DNA from: Bacteroidota bacterium
GTDB taxonomy: Bacteria; Bacteroidota; Bacteroidia; Chitinophagales; Chitinophagaceae
Direction: 5' to 3'
NCBI GenBank assembly: GCA_963169635.1
Contig: CAUJDL010000029.1
Span: forward strand, 1 to 38,362
DNA: 38,362 bases
Made by a program: the position numbers and the translations under genes. Shown piece after piece: positions 8,808 to 16,925 of this stretch (the first letter of the stretch is position 1; each line of letters starts with the position of its first letter). A model generated the notes under the pieces. That model was not told where the DNA came from and searched no databases. It was given only the letters and a program-made list of their open reading frames with translations.

Positions 8808-8890
8808 GGGCAGTTTCCAGAGCGGCCAAATGGGGCGGACTGTAAATCCGCTGTCTTTCGACTTCGGTGGTTCGAATCCACCACTGCCCA
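8808..8890 (+). tRNA. tRNA-Tyr(GTA)
   Basis: A class II tRNA of 83 nt with a long variable arm (CTGTCTTTCGACTTCGG region). The acceptor stem is GGGCAGT/ACTGCCC, the anticodon stem GCGGA/TCCGC, and the loop CTGTAAA gives anticodon GTA. The T arm is GGTGG-TTCGAAT-CCACC. Confidence 0.95.
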
Positions 8891-8934
8891 CAATTTTTAT
8901 TTAATTTGCTTTAATAATTAAAATAGTTTTTAAA

Positions 8935-9007
8935 GCGGAAGTAGCTCATTTGGTAGAGCGGTAGCCTTCCAAGCTTCAGGTGGCCGGTTCGAGCCCGGTC
9001 TTCCGCT
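8935..9007 (+). tRNA. tRNA-Gly(TCC)
   Basis: The acceptor stem pairs GCGGAAG with CTTCCGC, and the loop CTTCCAA gives anticodon TCC. The anticodon stem as written (GTAGC/GCTTC) has one T-T mismatch at the second pair, which is unusual but does not break the cloverleaf. The T arm GCCGG-TTCGAGC-CCGGT is intact. Confidence 0.93.
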
Positions 9008-9087
9008 CAAAGTTAAAAGTTCTTTTAGGTATTAGATGAGAAGATGTTGTGAGAAAAGTAATTAAACACTCACTACAAACTCTACCA

Positions 9088-9159
<72 letters not shown>

Positions 9160-9258
9160 CTAAGAATTTTAAGACATAATTAAATAAGTTACTAAAGTAA
9201 TAATTTAAATATAGCCTAAAAAGCTATAAATTTTTAACACAAATAAAAATCGATAAAA

Positions 9259-10446
9259 ATGTCTAAAGAGACCTTTAAGAGGGAGAAACCTCACGTAAAC
9301 ATTGGAACTATTGGTCATGTTGACCATGGTAAAACAACTTTAACTGCTGCCATTACAGACATTCTATCTAAAGAAGGTTTGGCACAGGCAAGAAAGTATG
9401 ATGATATTGATGGTGCTCCAGAAGAAAAAGAGCGTGGTATTACCATTAATACAGCTCACGTAGAATATCAAACTGTTAATCGTCACTATGCTCACGTTGA
9501 CTGTCCAGGTCACGCTGACTATGTAAAAAACATGATTACTGGTGCTGCACAAATGGATGGTGCTATATTAGTAGTTGCTGCTACAGATGGCCCTATGCCT
9601 CAAACAAAAGAACATATTCTTTTGGCACGTCAGGTAGGTGTTCCTCGTATAGTAGTATTCTTAAATAAAGTAGATTTAGTAGATGATCCTGAATTATTAG
9701 ACTTAGTAGAAATGGAAGTTCGTGATGAATTAACTAAAAGAGGTTTTGATGGTGATAATACACCAATCATCAAAGGTTCTGCTACAGGTGGTTTAGCTGG
9801 AGATCCTAAATGGGTTGAAGCTATTAAAGAATTAATGAAAGCTGTTGATGAGTATATTCCTTTACCTCCTCGTCCAATAGATTTACCTTTCTTAATGAGT
9901 GTAGAAGATGTATTCTCTATTACTGGTCGTGGTACAGTTGCTACTGGTCGTATTGAGCGTGGTATTATTAAAGTTGGTGATGCTGTTGAAATCGTAGGAT
10001 TACAAGAAGCACCATCTAACTCTACTGTTACTGGTGTAGAAATGTTTAAAAAATTATTAGATCGTGGTGAAGCTGGTGATAATGCAGGTTTATTATTACG
10101 TGGTATTGAGAAAAAAGATATTCGTCGTGGTATGGTTATCTGTGCTCCTAAATCTATTACTCCACATACTGATTTTAAAGGTGAAGTTTATGTATTAAGT
10201 AAAGATGAAGGTGGTCGTCATACACCATTCTTTAATAAATATCGTCCACAATTCTATTTCCGTACTACAGATGTAACTGGAGAAGTTCATTTACCAGAAG
10301 GAACAGAAATGGTTATGCCTGGCGATAATGTAAGTATTACTGTTACATTAATTGCTCCTATTGCAATGGAAAAAGGTTTAAAATTCGCTATTCGTGAAGG
10401 TGGTAGAACAGTAGGTGCTGGTCAGGTAACTGAAATTATTAAATAA
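9259..10446 (+). CDS. tuf: Translation elongation factor Tu
   Basis: A 395-residue GTPase that carries aminoacyl-tRNA to the ribosome. The P-loop [10 protein letters not shown] is at residues 19-28. The switch I region ([16 protein letters not shown]), [26 protein letters not shown] (switch II) and NKVD guanine-specificity motif follow, then beta-barrel domains 2 and 3. The length and sequence are standard. It lies between tRNA-Thr and tRNA-Trp, the classic Bacteroidota arrangement, and has no clear promoter of its own in the 99-bp gap, so read-through from the tRNA promoter is likely. Confidence 0.99.
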   Translation: MSKETFKREKPHVNIGTIGHVDHGKTTLTAAITDILSKEGLAQARKYDDIDGAPEEKERGITINTAHVEYQTVNRHYAHVDCPGHADYVKNMITGAAQMDGAILVVAATDGPMPQTKEHILLARQVGVPRIVVFLNKVDLVDDPELLDLVEMEVRDELTKRGFDGDNTPIIKGSATGGLAGDPKWVEAIKELMKAVDEYIPLPPRPIDLPFLMSVEDVFSITGRGTVATGRIERGIIKVGDAVEIVGLQEAPSNSTVTGVEMFKKLLDRGEAGDNAGLLLRGIEKKDIRRGMVICAPKSITPHTDFKGEVYVLSKDEGGRHTPFFNKYRPQFYFRTTDVTGEVHLPEGTEMVMPGDNVSITVTLIAPIAMEKGLKFAIREGGRTVGAGQVTEIIK

Positions 10447-10503
10447 GAAAGGCTGTCAGCTTTTAGCCATTTAGCTTTTATTAAAAGTTAAATATAAAAA
10501 GCC

Positions 10504-10511
10504 TATCTTTG
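10504..10511 (+). promoter_or_regulatory. Possible -7 element for tRNA-Trp-secE-nusG
   Basis: TATCTTTG is an exact TAnnTTTG match between tuf and tRNA-Trp. No clear TTG-type -33 element is seen at the right distance. A transcript starting here would begin just before the inverted repeat at 10520-10554. Confidence 0.4.
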
Positions 10512-10519
10512 ATTATATG

Positions 10520-10554
10520 CTAAAAGCTATTGGCTAATCGCTAATAGCTTTTAG
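10520..10554. repeat. Perfect 12-bp inverted repeat between tuf and tRNA-Trp
   Basis: CTAAAAGCTATT (10520-10531) and AATAGCTTTTAG (10543-10554) are perfect inverted arms around an 11-nt spacer. TTTT follows. Related words (agcttttagcc, tagctttta) occur just downstream of the tuf stop codon. It may act as a tuf terminator or attenuator, or be a dispersed intergenic repeat. Confidence 0.6.
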
Positions 10555-10656
10555 TTTTCATATAAACAGGGTTCTTTTAAATAAAATTTTTAGTTTCTAA
10601 GCAAAGAAATGTTTTCTTGTATTCCTTTCTTTACTTAACTAATTATTTAAAATTCT

Positions 10657-10727
10657 ACGGGCATAGTTCAACGGTAGAATAGAGGTCTCCAAAACCTTTG
10701 ATCAGGGTTCGAATCCTTGTGCCCGTG
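10657..10727 (+). tRNA. tRNA-Trp(CCA)
   Basis: A 71-nt tRNA. The acceptor stem is ACGGGCA/TGCCCGT with discriminator G, and the anticodon loop CTCCAAA gives anticodon CCA. It sits 75 bp upstream of secE, the conserved location for tRNA-Trp in many bacteria. Confidence 0.95.
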
Positions 10728-10801
10728 CTAAGAAACTTAAAATGATTATTTTAAGCTTTCTACTATTTTATTGTGTTTCTTAATTTTAAAACTTTATACA
10801 A

Positions 10802-10996
10802 GTGAATAAAATATCTGCATACTTTAGAGACAGTTATAAAGAATTGTCTGAAAAAGTAACCTGGCCTACTTGGCTTCAATTACAACAAAGTACAGTAATT
10901 GTTTTAGTTGCTACACTTATTATTACTGCACTTATTTGGGCTATGGACTCTTTAAGTAGCCAAACATTAAAAATGATTTATAAGTTATTAAACTAA
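10802..10996 (+). CDS. secE: Preprotein translocase subunit SecE
   Basis: A 64-residue single-span membrane protein that clamps SecY in the Sec translocon. It has the short form of SecE: an amphipathic N-terminal helix with the conserved EKVTWPTW motif (residues 17-24), then one transmembrane helix at about residues 30-50. The start codon is GTG at 10802; no ATG fits. nusG follows 9 bp after the stop codon, so the two genes form an operon. Confidence 0.96.
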   Translation: MNKISAYFRDSYKELSEKVTWPTWLQLQQSTVIVLVATLIITALIWAMDSLSSQTLKMIYKLLN

Positions 10997-11005
10997 AAAA
11001 TTGTG

Positions 11006-11611
11006 ATGGAAGAAATAACAGCTCAAGATACTATTAATCAACAACAACCTACTGAAAGTACAAAATGGTATGTGTTACGTGTAGTTAGTGGTAAAGAGCG
11101 TAGTGTAAAAGAATATTTAGATAAAGATATTGCTCGTAATGGTTGGACAAAAACTATTAAACAGGTTTTTTTACCAATGGAGAAAGTGTATAAAGTGCAG
11201 AATGGTAAAAAAGTAATGAGAGAAAAAAACTATTTTCCTGGTTATGTATTTTTAGAAGTATTAACAGGAAAATTAAATGATGATATTGTACAACACATCA
11301 GCAATATCTCTAACATCATGCACTTTTTAACAGATGGTAAAGGCTCTAAAGGCAATATTATTTCTCTTCGTGAAAATGAAGTAAATAAAATGTTAGGTAG
11401 AGTTGATGAAATGAATGATGGTGGTGTTTCTATCAGCGAACCTTATATTGTTGGAGAAACTATTAAAATTATTGAAGGACCATTTAACGACTTTAATGGT
11501 GTAATTGAAGAAGTGAATGATGAAAAGAAAAAATTAAAAGTTGTTGTAAAAATATTTGGACGAAGCACCCCTGTAGAACTAAACTATATGCAGGTAGAAA
11601 AATTAAACTAA
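11006..11611 (+). CDS. nusG: Transcription termination/antitermination factor NusG
   Basis: A 201-residue RNA polymerase-associated factor with an N-terminal NGN domain (KWYVLRVVSGKERSVKEYL, and the FFPGY-like NYFPGYVFLEV) and a C-terminal KOW domain (VGETIKIIEGPFNDFNGVIEEV). I start it at the ATG at 11006; a GTG lies directly before it. A strong terminator follows at once. The ribosomal protein L11 gene that normally comes next is absent. Confidence 0.97.
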   Translation: MEEITAQDTINQQQPTESTKWYVLRVVSGKERSVKEYLDKDIARNGWTKTIKQVFLPMEKVYKVQNGKKVMREKNYFPGYVFLEVLTGKLNDDIVQHISNISNIMHFLTDGKGSKGNIISLRENEVNKMLGRVDEMNDGGVSISEPYIVGETIKIIEGPFNDFNGVIEEVNDEKKKLKVVVKIFGRSTPVELNYMQVEKLN

Positions 11612-11615
11612 CCAC

Positions 11616-11643
11616 AAAAAGGAGCCAATTGGCTCCTTTTTTT
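11616..11643 (+). terminator. Rho-independent terminator after nusG
   Basis: The palindrome AAGGAGCCAATTGGCTCCTT is followed by a run of T. It begins 5 bp after the nusG stop codon and closes the tuf-secE-nusG block. The A-run on the other side could let it serve the convergent gene too. Confidence 0.9.
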
Positions 11644-11650
11644 ATTCCTT

Positions 11651-14554
11651 TTATAAAATTGCCGTATAAATAGCATCGTGTATTTTGCTTCTAATATTTA
11701 AAGTGTTTAGTGTTATATTTTTTCTTGTAGGATGCACTCTATTAGAAAGAAAAATATAAATTAAATTTTCAGTAGGATCTGCCCAAACACAAGTACCTGT
11801 AAACCCTGTATGACCAAAAGTTTTTGATGATGCATATTTACAAGGATAGGTTTTACTATGTGTAGCTGTGGCTTTTTCTGGCTTATCAAAGCCTAAACCC
11901 CTTCTACTAATTAAACTATTATATGCTGTAAATTTTTTAATTGTTTTTTTACTTAAATATCTTTTACCATTTAATGTACCCTTATTTAACAATAACTGAA
12001 AAATTTGTGCTAAATCATAAGCATTACTAAACAAACCTGCATGACCTGCAACACCTCCAAACATAGCTGCTCCTTCATCATGCACATTTCCATGTATTAA
12101 TTGATGTCTAAAGTATGTATCTAATTCTGTTGGTGCTATTTGTTGTAACATACAATGATTGCTTGGATTAAATACTGTACTCGTCATATTTAATGGCTGA
12201 TAAAAATTTTCAGTAACATACTCATCTAAAGTTTTTGTAGTAATTGCTTCTGCAATTAATGCTAAAAAAATAAAATTATTATCGCTATAAATATATTGAT
12301 GTGGTTTAGTAAGATTACTTTTTAAAATTGTATCAAGCATTATATTTTTATACTGCTTATTTAAATACATATTATTAGCTACTTTGTAAGGATAGTTTTC
12401 ATTTTGTGTATTATTAAAAAATCCATCAAATGGCTTTCCGTTTAATGTATCTATAACATTTTTATAAAAAGAAATATATGGCACTAACCCAGATTGATGT
12501 AATAATAAATCTTTAATTTTTATTGCTGCTTTATCAGTTCCTTTTGTCCAACTTAAATAATCGCCAATTGTTTTATTAATATCAATTTTATTTTCATCGT
12601 ACAATTTCATGATAGCCAAAGTAGTTGCTGCTACTTTTGTTATAGATGCTAAATCGTAAACTGTATTATTAGATACTTTATGTAAATGAGTAGTATCGGT
12701 ATAGCCAAATGATTTTTGATAAATTACAGAACCATTTTTAGCTACTAAAACTTCTAAACCTGATGTAGCCTTTTTTTCAATAGCATCATTAGCAATACTA
12801 TCTATTATCATTAGCTTATTACTACTAATACCCATTGATTCTGGCGTTGCATAAGGCATATAATAATTATAAGTAATACCGCTACCAAATAAATAATTAT
12901 CGCAAACAGTTACTGGCAAAATTCCTTTAGCTACAATAGTACCCTTCAATAATTTGAGAGCTGCTTGGTTTGTTATATTATCATCTTCGTAACAAGCAAC
13001 TAAGTTTTTTGCTGCACAAATATTTTTAATTGCATAAGGATTACCAAAGCAAAATATAATAGCATTTTCCTTGTCTGCTAAATAATTTAAAAGGTTTAAA
13101 ATACTATCATTAAATCCAAAGTTATTAGTAGGTTTTCTGTTGTAATTATGTAGCCCAACAATAATTGTTTTAAACTCTTGCAATTGTTCTTTCAATGTAG
13201 TTAATGTGCTGCTATCTTTATAATCTCTTAAAAATATTTCAGCTTGATATTCTTCATGAATAGCATTGGCAAAATCGTTTGTTTGTGTTAAACCAATACC
13301 TACATAAGCAACTTTCTTTTTATGTTTTAATGGTAATAATTTTTTATTTGTTAAGTTTAATAATGTTAATGCTTGTTCACTAATTTTTTGACGAAGTTGG
13401 TTGGTAGATTTATTTAAATCTGCTACCAAATTAGTTGTATCTATTTCCTTAGGTTCATTTAATCCTAAATGATATTTAGCAATTAATACTTTTCTTACAC
13501 TTTCATTAATAGTTTGCCAACTTAATCTTCCTTCATTAATGGCAGTTAAAATTTTTTGAATGCTGTTAGGTACATTTTCTGGTAAGCAAAGCATATCATT
13601 ACCTGCAATAAGGCTTTGCACAGCAATTTCATCGTCTGGAAAAAACTTTTTTACACCTTGCATTTCTAATCCATCTGTAAAAGTGATGCCTTTAAAACCT
13701 AATTCATTTTTTAAAAGCTCTGTTACATTTTTTTTAGATAATGATGTAGCTAAGTTTTTTGTAGTATCAATAGCTGGTATATATAAATGTGCTATCATCA
13801 TACTACCTACACCTGCTTTTATTAATTCTTTAAAAGGATATAATTCTAAACTATCTAATTGTTGTTTGCTTTTATTAATAACTGGTAAATCGTAATGACT
13901 ATCAACACTAACATCGCCATGACCAGGAAAATGTTTTGCACAAGCCATTACACCATTATCCTGCATTCCTTTCATATATTGTAATCCATAAAATGCTACT
14001 TTATATTTATCTTCTCCAAAACTTCTATCATTAATTACAGGATTGTTAGCATTATTATTTATATCTACAACAGGTGCATAGTTTACATGAATACCTAATC
14101 TTTTACATTGCTCACCTACTACTTTACCAAACTGATAAATTATTGCAGCATCTTGTACAGCACCTAACATTAATTGTCTAGGAAATTTTATTACACTATC
14201 TAAACGCATTGCTAAACCCCATTCTGCATCTATACAAATCATTAAAGGTGTTTGTGCAATTTTTTGATAATAATTTGTAAGATTAGCTTGCTTTACAGGA
14301 GAGCCTTGAAAAAAACATAGTCCACCAATATTATATTCATTTATCAGTTTTGTAACATTTTGAATATGCTCTTCTCCCAAATTGCTATGAGCCCTAATAA
14401 CCATTAGCTGTGCAATTTTTTGCTGAGGTGTAAGAGTAGCAAAAACACTATCTGCCCAATGCAATGCTTGTGGTGTATGTTCAGAAAATTTTTGTGCATG
14501 AATTATTTTACTGAATAAAAATATACTGAGGATAAGAAAAAAAACTTGCTTCAT
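11651..14554 (-). CDS. GH3 beta-N-acetylhexosaminidase fused to serine hydrolase (beta-lactamase fold)
   Basis: A 967-residue exported two-enzyme protein. The signal peptide ends at IIHAQ (about residue 21). The N-terminal half is a NagZ-like GH3 domain with KHFPGHG at 207-213, the Asp218/His220 acid-base dyad in DVSVDSH and the nucleophile Asp294 in TFTDGLEM. A GH3 C-terminal-like linker follows. The C-terminal third is a class C beta-lactamase/DD-peptidase domain with SxxK at Ser637-Lys640 (LASITKVAAT), a YSDNN motif and GHTGFTG. The combination suggests periplasmic or surface peptidoglycan processing or recycling. This fusion is known in Bacteroidota. Both catalytic sets look intact. Confidence 0.93.
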   Translation of the reverse strand: MKQVFFLILSIFLFSKIIHAQKFSEHTPQALHWADSVFATLTPQQKIAQLMVIRAHSNLGEEHIQNVTKLINEYNIGGLCFFQGSPVKQANLTNYYQKIAQTPLMICIDAEWGLAMRLDSVIKFPRQLMLGAVQDAAIIYQFGKVVGEQCKRLGIHVNYAPVVDINNNANNPVINDRSFGEDKYKVAFYGLQYMKGMQDNGVMACAKHFPGHGDVSVDSHYDLPVINKSKQQLDSLELYPFKELIKAGVGSMMIAHLYIPAIDTTKNLATSLSKKNVTELLKNELGFKGITFTDGLEMQGVKKFFPDDEIAVQSLIAGNDMLCLPENVPNSIQKILTAINEGRLSWQTINESVRKVLIAKYHLGLNEPKEIDTTNLVADLNKSTNQLRQKISEQALTLLNLTNKKLLPLKHKKKVAYVGIGLTQTNDFANAIHEEYQAEIFLRDYKDSSTLTTLKEQLQEFKTIIVGLHNYNRKPTNNFGFNDSILNLLNYLADKENAIIFCFGNPYAIKNICAAKNLVACYEDDNITNQAALKLLKGTIVAKGILPVTVCDNYLFGSGITYNYYMPYATPESMGISSNKLMIIDSIANDAIEKKATSGLEVLVAKNGSVIYQKSFGYTDTTHLHKVSNNTVYDLASITKVAATTLAIMKLYDENKIDINKTIGDYLSWTKGTDKAAIKIKDLLLHQSGLVPYISFYKNVIDTLNGKPFDGFFNNTQNENYPYKVANNMYLNKQYKNIMLDTILKSNLTKPHQYIYSDNNFIFLALIAEAITTKTLDEYVTENFYQPLNMTSTVFNPSNHCMLQQIAPTELDTYFRHQLIHGNVHDEGAAMFGGVAGHAGLFSNAYDLAQIFQLLLNKGTLNGKRYLSKKTIKKFTAYNSLISRRGLGFDKPEKATATHSKTYPCKYASSKTFGHTGFTGTCVWADPTENLIYIFLSNRVHPTRKNITLNTLNIRSKIHDAIYTAIL

Positions 14555-14584
14555 TACTTGATAAAATATTTGTGCTAATGTACA

Positions 14585-14612
14585 AACAAAAAAGCCACTT
14601 CTAAAAGTGGCT
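14585..14612 (-). terminator. Rho-independent terminator after the DUF5606 gene
   Basis: The inverted repeat AGCCACTT/AAGTGGCT (14593-14612) is followed on the minus strand by a T7 run. It lies 25 bp downstream of the DUF5606 stop codon and just upstream of the GH3 fusion start, so the two minus-strand genes are separate units. Confidence 0.85.
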
Positions 14613-14636
14613 AATTATTTTTAGGTAGAAATTAAA

Positions 14637-15050
14637 TTATGCTTCTGTTTCTGACTCTTCTGGATGCTCTGTTAATTTTAATTCTACTTGATTGTTTTTA
14701 ATAATGCCAAACCATTTTACCATTTTTTTCAAATCACTTGCATATACTCTTTCAAAATCTATATCTGGATATACTTTTTCCATATATGCTTTTACTGCTT
14801 TTGCATCTTTGTCATTAGGTAATGTTTCACTGCTTGCTTGCATTGCTTTAAAAACATCTATTAAATTTATATTTTCTCTTATAGTATAAACTTCAATACT
14901 TTCTATATGAGAAAAATTATGTATTCTGTTACTTACAAATTTTGTTGACTTATCTTCTAAGCTTCTTACAATAGCACCATCTGTTTTACTGCTTATTAAC
15001 TCAAATAAACCAGATAATCCTGTAACTGAAATTAATTTATTATATTCCAT
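14637..15050 (-). CDS. DUF5606 domain protein
   Basis: A 137-residue cytoplasmic protein with the conserved opening MEYNKLISVTGLSGLFELIS, followed by DGAIVRSLED and the EVYTIRENINLIDVF block. DUF5606 is a conserved Bacteroidota family of unknown function. The C-terminus is acidic and low in complexity. It is transcribed divergently from gpmI and has its own terminator, so it is monocistronic. The function is unknown. Confidence 0.85.
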   Translation of the reverse strand: MEYNKLISVTGLSGLFELISSKTDGAIVRSLEDKSTKFVSNRIHNFSHIESIEVYTIRENINLIDVFKAMQASSETLPNDKDAKAVKAYMEKVYPDIDFERVYASDLKKMVKWFGIIKNNQVELKLTEHPEESETEA

Positions 15051-15125
15051 TTTTAAAGTTTAATGGCTGCAAAATAAAGGGTTTTTACTTTAATGAATAT
15101 GTAAAACATATTTAATTAAAAATAA

Positions 15126-15155
15126 AAAAGCCAACAACAAAAATGTCATTGGCCT
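15126..15155 (-). terminator. Orphan minus-strand terminator upstream of the DUF5606 gene
   Basis: On the minus strand, GCCAATGACA and TGTTGTTGGC form a 10-bp stem (two wobble pairs) with a TTTT loop, followed by TTTTTT. It has the form of a rho-independent terminator but follows no annotated gene. It therefore implies a short transcript that begins in 15160-15320 and ends here, or an attenuator in the leader of the DUF5606 gene. Confidence 0.65.
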
Positions 15156-15302
15156 TATCCCCCCTTTAAAAAATAAAAATTCTTTAAAGTCTTAAATCAT
15201 TGGCAATTAGTTTAAAAAAAATGATTAATACAATACCCAATTCATGGTATTTTTTAACTTAACTGTATTAGTCATTTAAAACTATCTCAAAACCATTTAT
15301 AA
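15156..15302 (-). ncRNA. Candidate small transcript (sRNA or leader) ending at the orphan terminator
   Basis: This part of the 314-bp gap between divergent DUF5606 and gpmI is unexplained except by the terminator. On the minus strand it holds a 16-codon ATG frame ending in MNWVLY, an overlapping 18-codon TTG frame with hydrophobic LGIVLIIFFKLIANDLRL, and a purine block AAAGGGGGGATAAGG just before the hairpin. A near-match -7 box (TGgtTTTG) lies upstream. Whether it is an sRNA, leader peptide or small toxin-like peptide is open. Confidence 0.3.
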
Positions 15303-15310
15303 TATTTTTG
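15303..15310 (+). promoter_or_regulatory. -7 promoter element of gpmI
   Basis: TATTTTTG is an exact TAnnTTTG match 54 bp upstream of the gpmI start codon. No clear TTG -33 element is seen at the expected distance. Confidence 0.45.
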
Positions 15311-15364
15311 CTTCGTTTATATATGTTCATAAAAATTATTCACTAAATACTTTAGCTTTACACT

Positions 15365-16888
15365 ATGAGTAAAAAAGTTATACTAATCATCATGGATGGA
15401 TGGGGATTAGGAAAAATTAAACAAGCCGATGCTATACAAAATGCAAATGTTCCTTTTGTAAGTTCTTTATATCATCAATATCCTAATAACACTTTAGTTG
15501 CATGTGGAGAAGCTGTTGGTTTGCCAGATGGACAAATGGGCAACAGCGAAGTAGGTCATTTAAATTTAGGTGCTGGTAGAATTGTTTATCAAGAATTACA
15601 AAGAATTAATTTAGCTATTAAAGATGGAAGTTTTGCAACAAATAAAGAATTACAAGCTTCTATACAATATGGTAAAGAAAATAATACTGCATTGCATTTA
15701 ATAGGTTTAGTAAGTAATGGTGGCGTACACTCTCATATCAATCATTTAAAAGCAATTATTGATGTAGCTGATAAAGCTGGATTAACAAAAATATTTATTC
15801 ATGCATTTACAGATGGTAGAGATTGTGATCCTAAAAGTGGATTAGGTTTTATACAAGATATTCAAAATTATATTGCTAATACTCATGCAAAAATTGCATC
15901 TATAACAGGCAGATATTATGCAATGGATAGAGATAAAAGATGGGAACGTGTACAACTTGCTTATAATGCTTTAGTACATGCACAAGGAATACAAAGTACA
16001 GATTTATTAGCCTCTATTCAGCAATCTTATGAAGCTGGTATTACAGATGAATTTTTAAAACCCATCATTAATGCTCAACTAACTGCATCAGATGCTGTAA
16101 TTAAAAATAATGATGCTGTTATTTGTTTTAATTTTAGAACAGACCGTTGTAGAGAAATTACTCAAGTATTAACACAGCAAAGTATCCCTGAATTTAATAT
16201 GCAGCCTTTGCAATTGCATTATACTACAATGACAGAGTACGATGCTACTTATAAAAATGTACAAGTGATTTTTGAAAACGATAATCTTAATAATACATTA
16301 GGTGAAGTATTAGCTACTAATAATAAAAAGCAAATAAGACTTGCCGAAACAGAAAAATATCCTCATGTAACATTCTTTTTTAGTGGAGGTAGAGAAAAAG
16401 AATTTGCAGGAGAAACAAGAATGATTGTACCATCTCCTAAAGTAGCAACTTACGATTTACAACCTTCTATGAGTGCTGAAGGAATTACTGAAAAGCTAAT
16501 TCCTGCTTTAGAAAATGAAGAAGCAGATTTTATTTGTATTAATTATGCAAATGCAGATATGGTAGGACATACAGGCGTTTTTAGTGCTGTAGTAAAAGCT
16601 GTAGAAACAGTAGATAAATGTGTACAAAAAGTAGTAACTACTGCATTAGCACATAACTATACTGTACTACTTACTGCAGATCATGGTAATGCAGATTTTA
16701 TGATTAATGAAGATGGTAGCCCTAACACACAACACTCATTAAACTTAGTACCATTATTTGTAATAGATAATCATTGGAAAGGAAAAGTAAAAGCAGGTAA
16801 ATTAGGCGATATTGCACCAACTATTTTACACTTTATGCAACTACCAATTCCAAAAGAAATGACAGGAAATATTTTAGTAGAAGATTAA
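15365..16888 (+). CDS. gpmI: 2,3-bisphosphoglycerate-independent phosphoglycerate mutase
   Basis: A 507-residue Mn-dependent enzyme that interconverts 3- and 2-phosphoglycerate in glycolysis. The metal site begins with MDGWG (Asp11). The phosphoserine Ser61 lies in GQMGNSEVGHLNLGAGR. FTDGRDCDP, NFRTDRCREIT and the C-terminal TADHGNAD/TQHSLN metal motifs are all present. The length is standard. An ABC permease gene follows after 37 bp on the same strand and may be co-transcribed. Confidence 0.97.
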   Translation: MSKKVILIIMDGWGLGKIKQADAIQNANVPFVSSLYHQYPNNTLVACGEAVGLPDGQMGNSEVGHLNLGAGRIVYQELQRINLAIKDGSFATNKELQASIQYGKENNTALHLIGLVSNGGVHSHINHLKAIIDVADKAGLTKIFIHAFTDGRDCDPKSGLGFIQDIQNYIANTHAKIASITGRYYAMDRDKRWERVQLAYNALVHAQGIQSTDLLASIQQSYEAGITDEFLKPIINAQLTASDAVIKNNDAVICFNFRTDRCREITQVLTQQSIPEFNMQPLQLHYTTMTEYDATYKNVQVIFENDNLNNTLGEVLATNNKKQIRLAETEKYPHVTFFFSGGREKEFAGETRMIVPSPKVATYDLQPSMSAEGITEKLIPALENEEADFICINYANADMVGHTGVFSAVVKAVETVDKCVQKVVTTALAHNYTVLLTADHGNADFMINEDGSPNTQHSLNLVPLFVIDNHWKGKVKAGKLGDIAPTILHFMQLPIPKEMTGNILVED

Positions 16889-16925
16889 CTTCTTAGCTTT
16901 TATTTTTACTTATAGAAAATTATTC

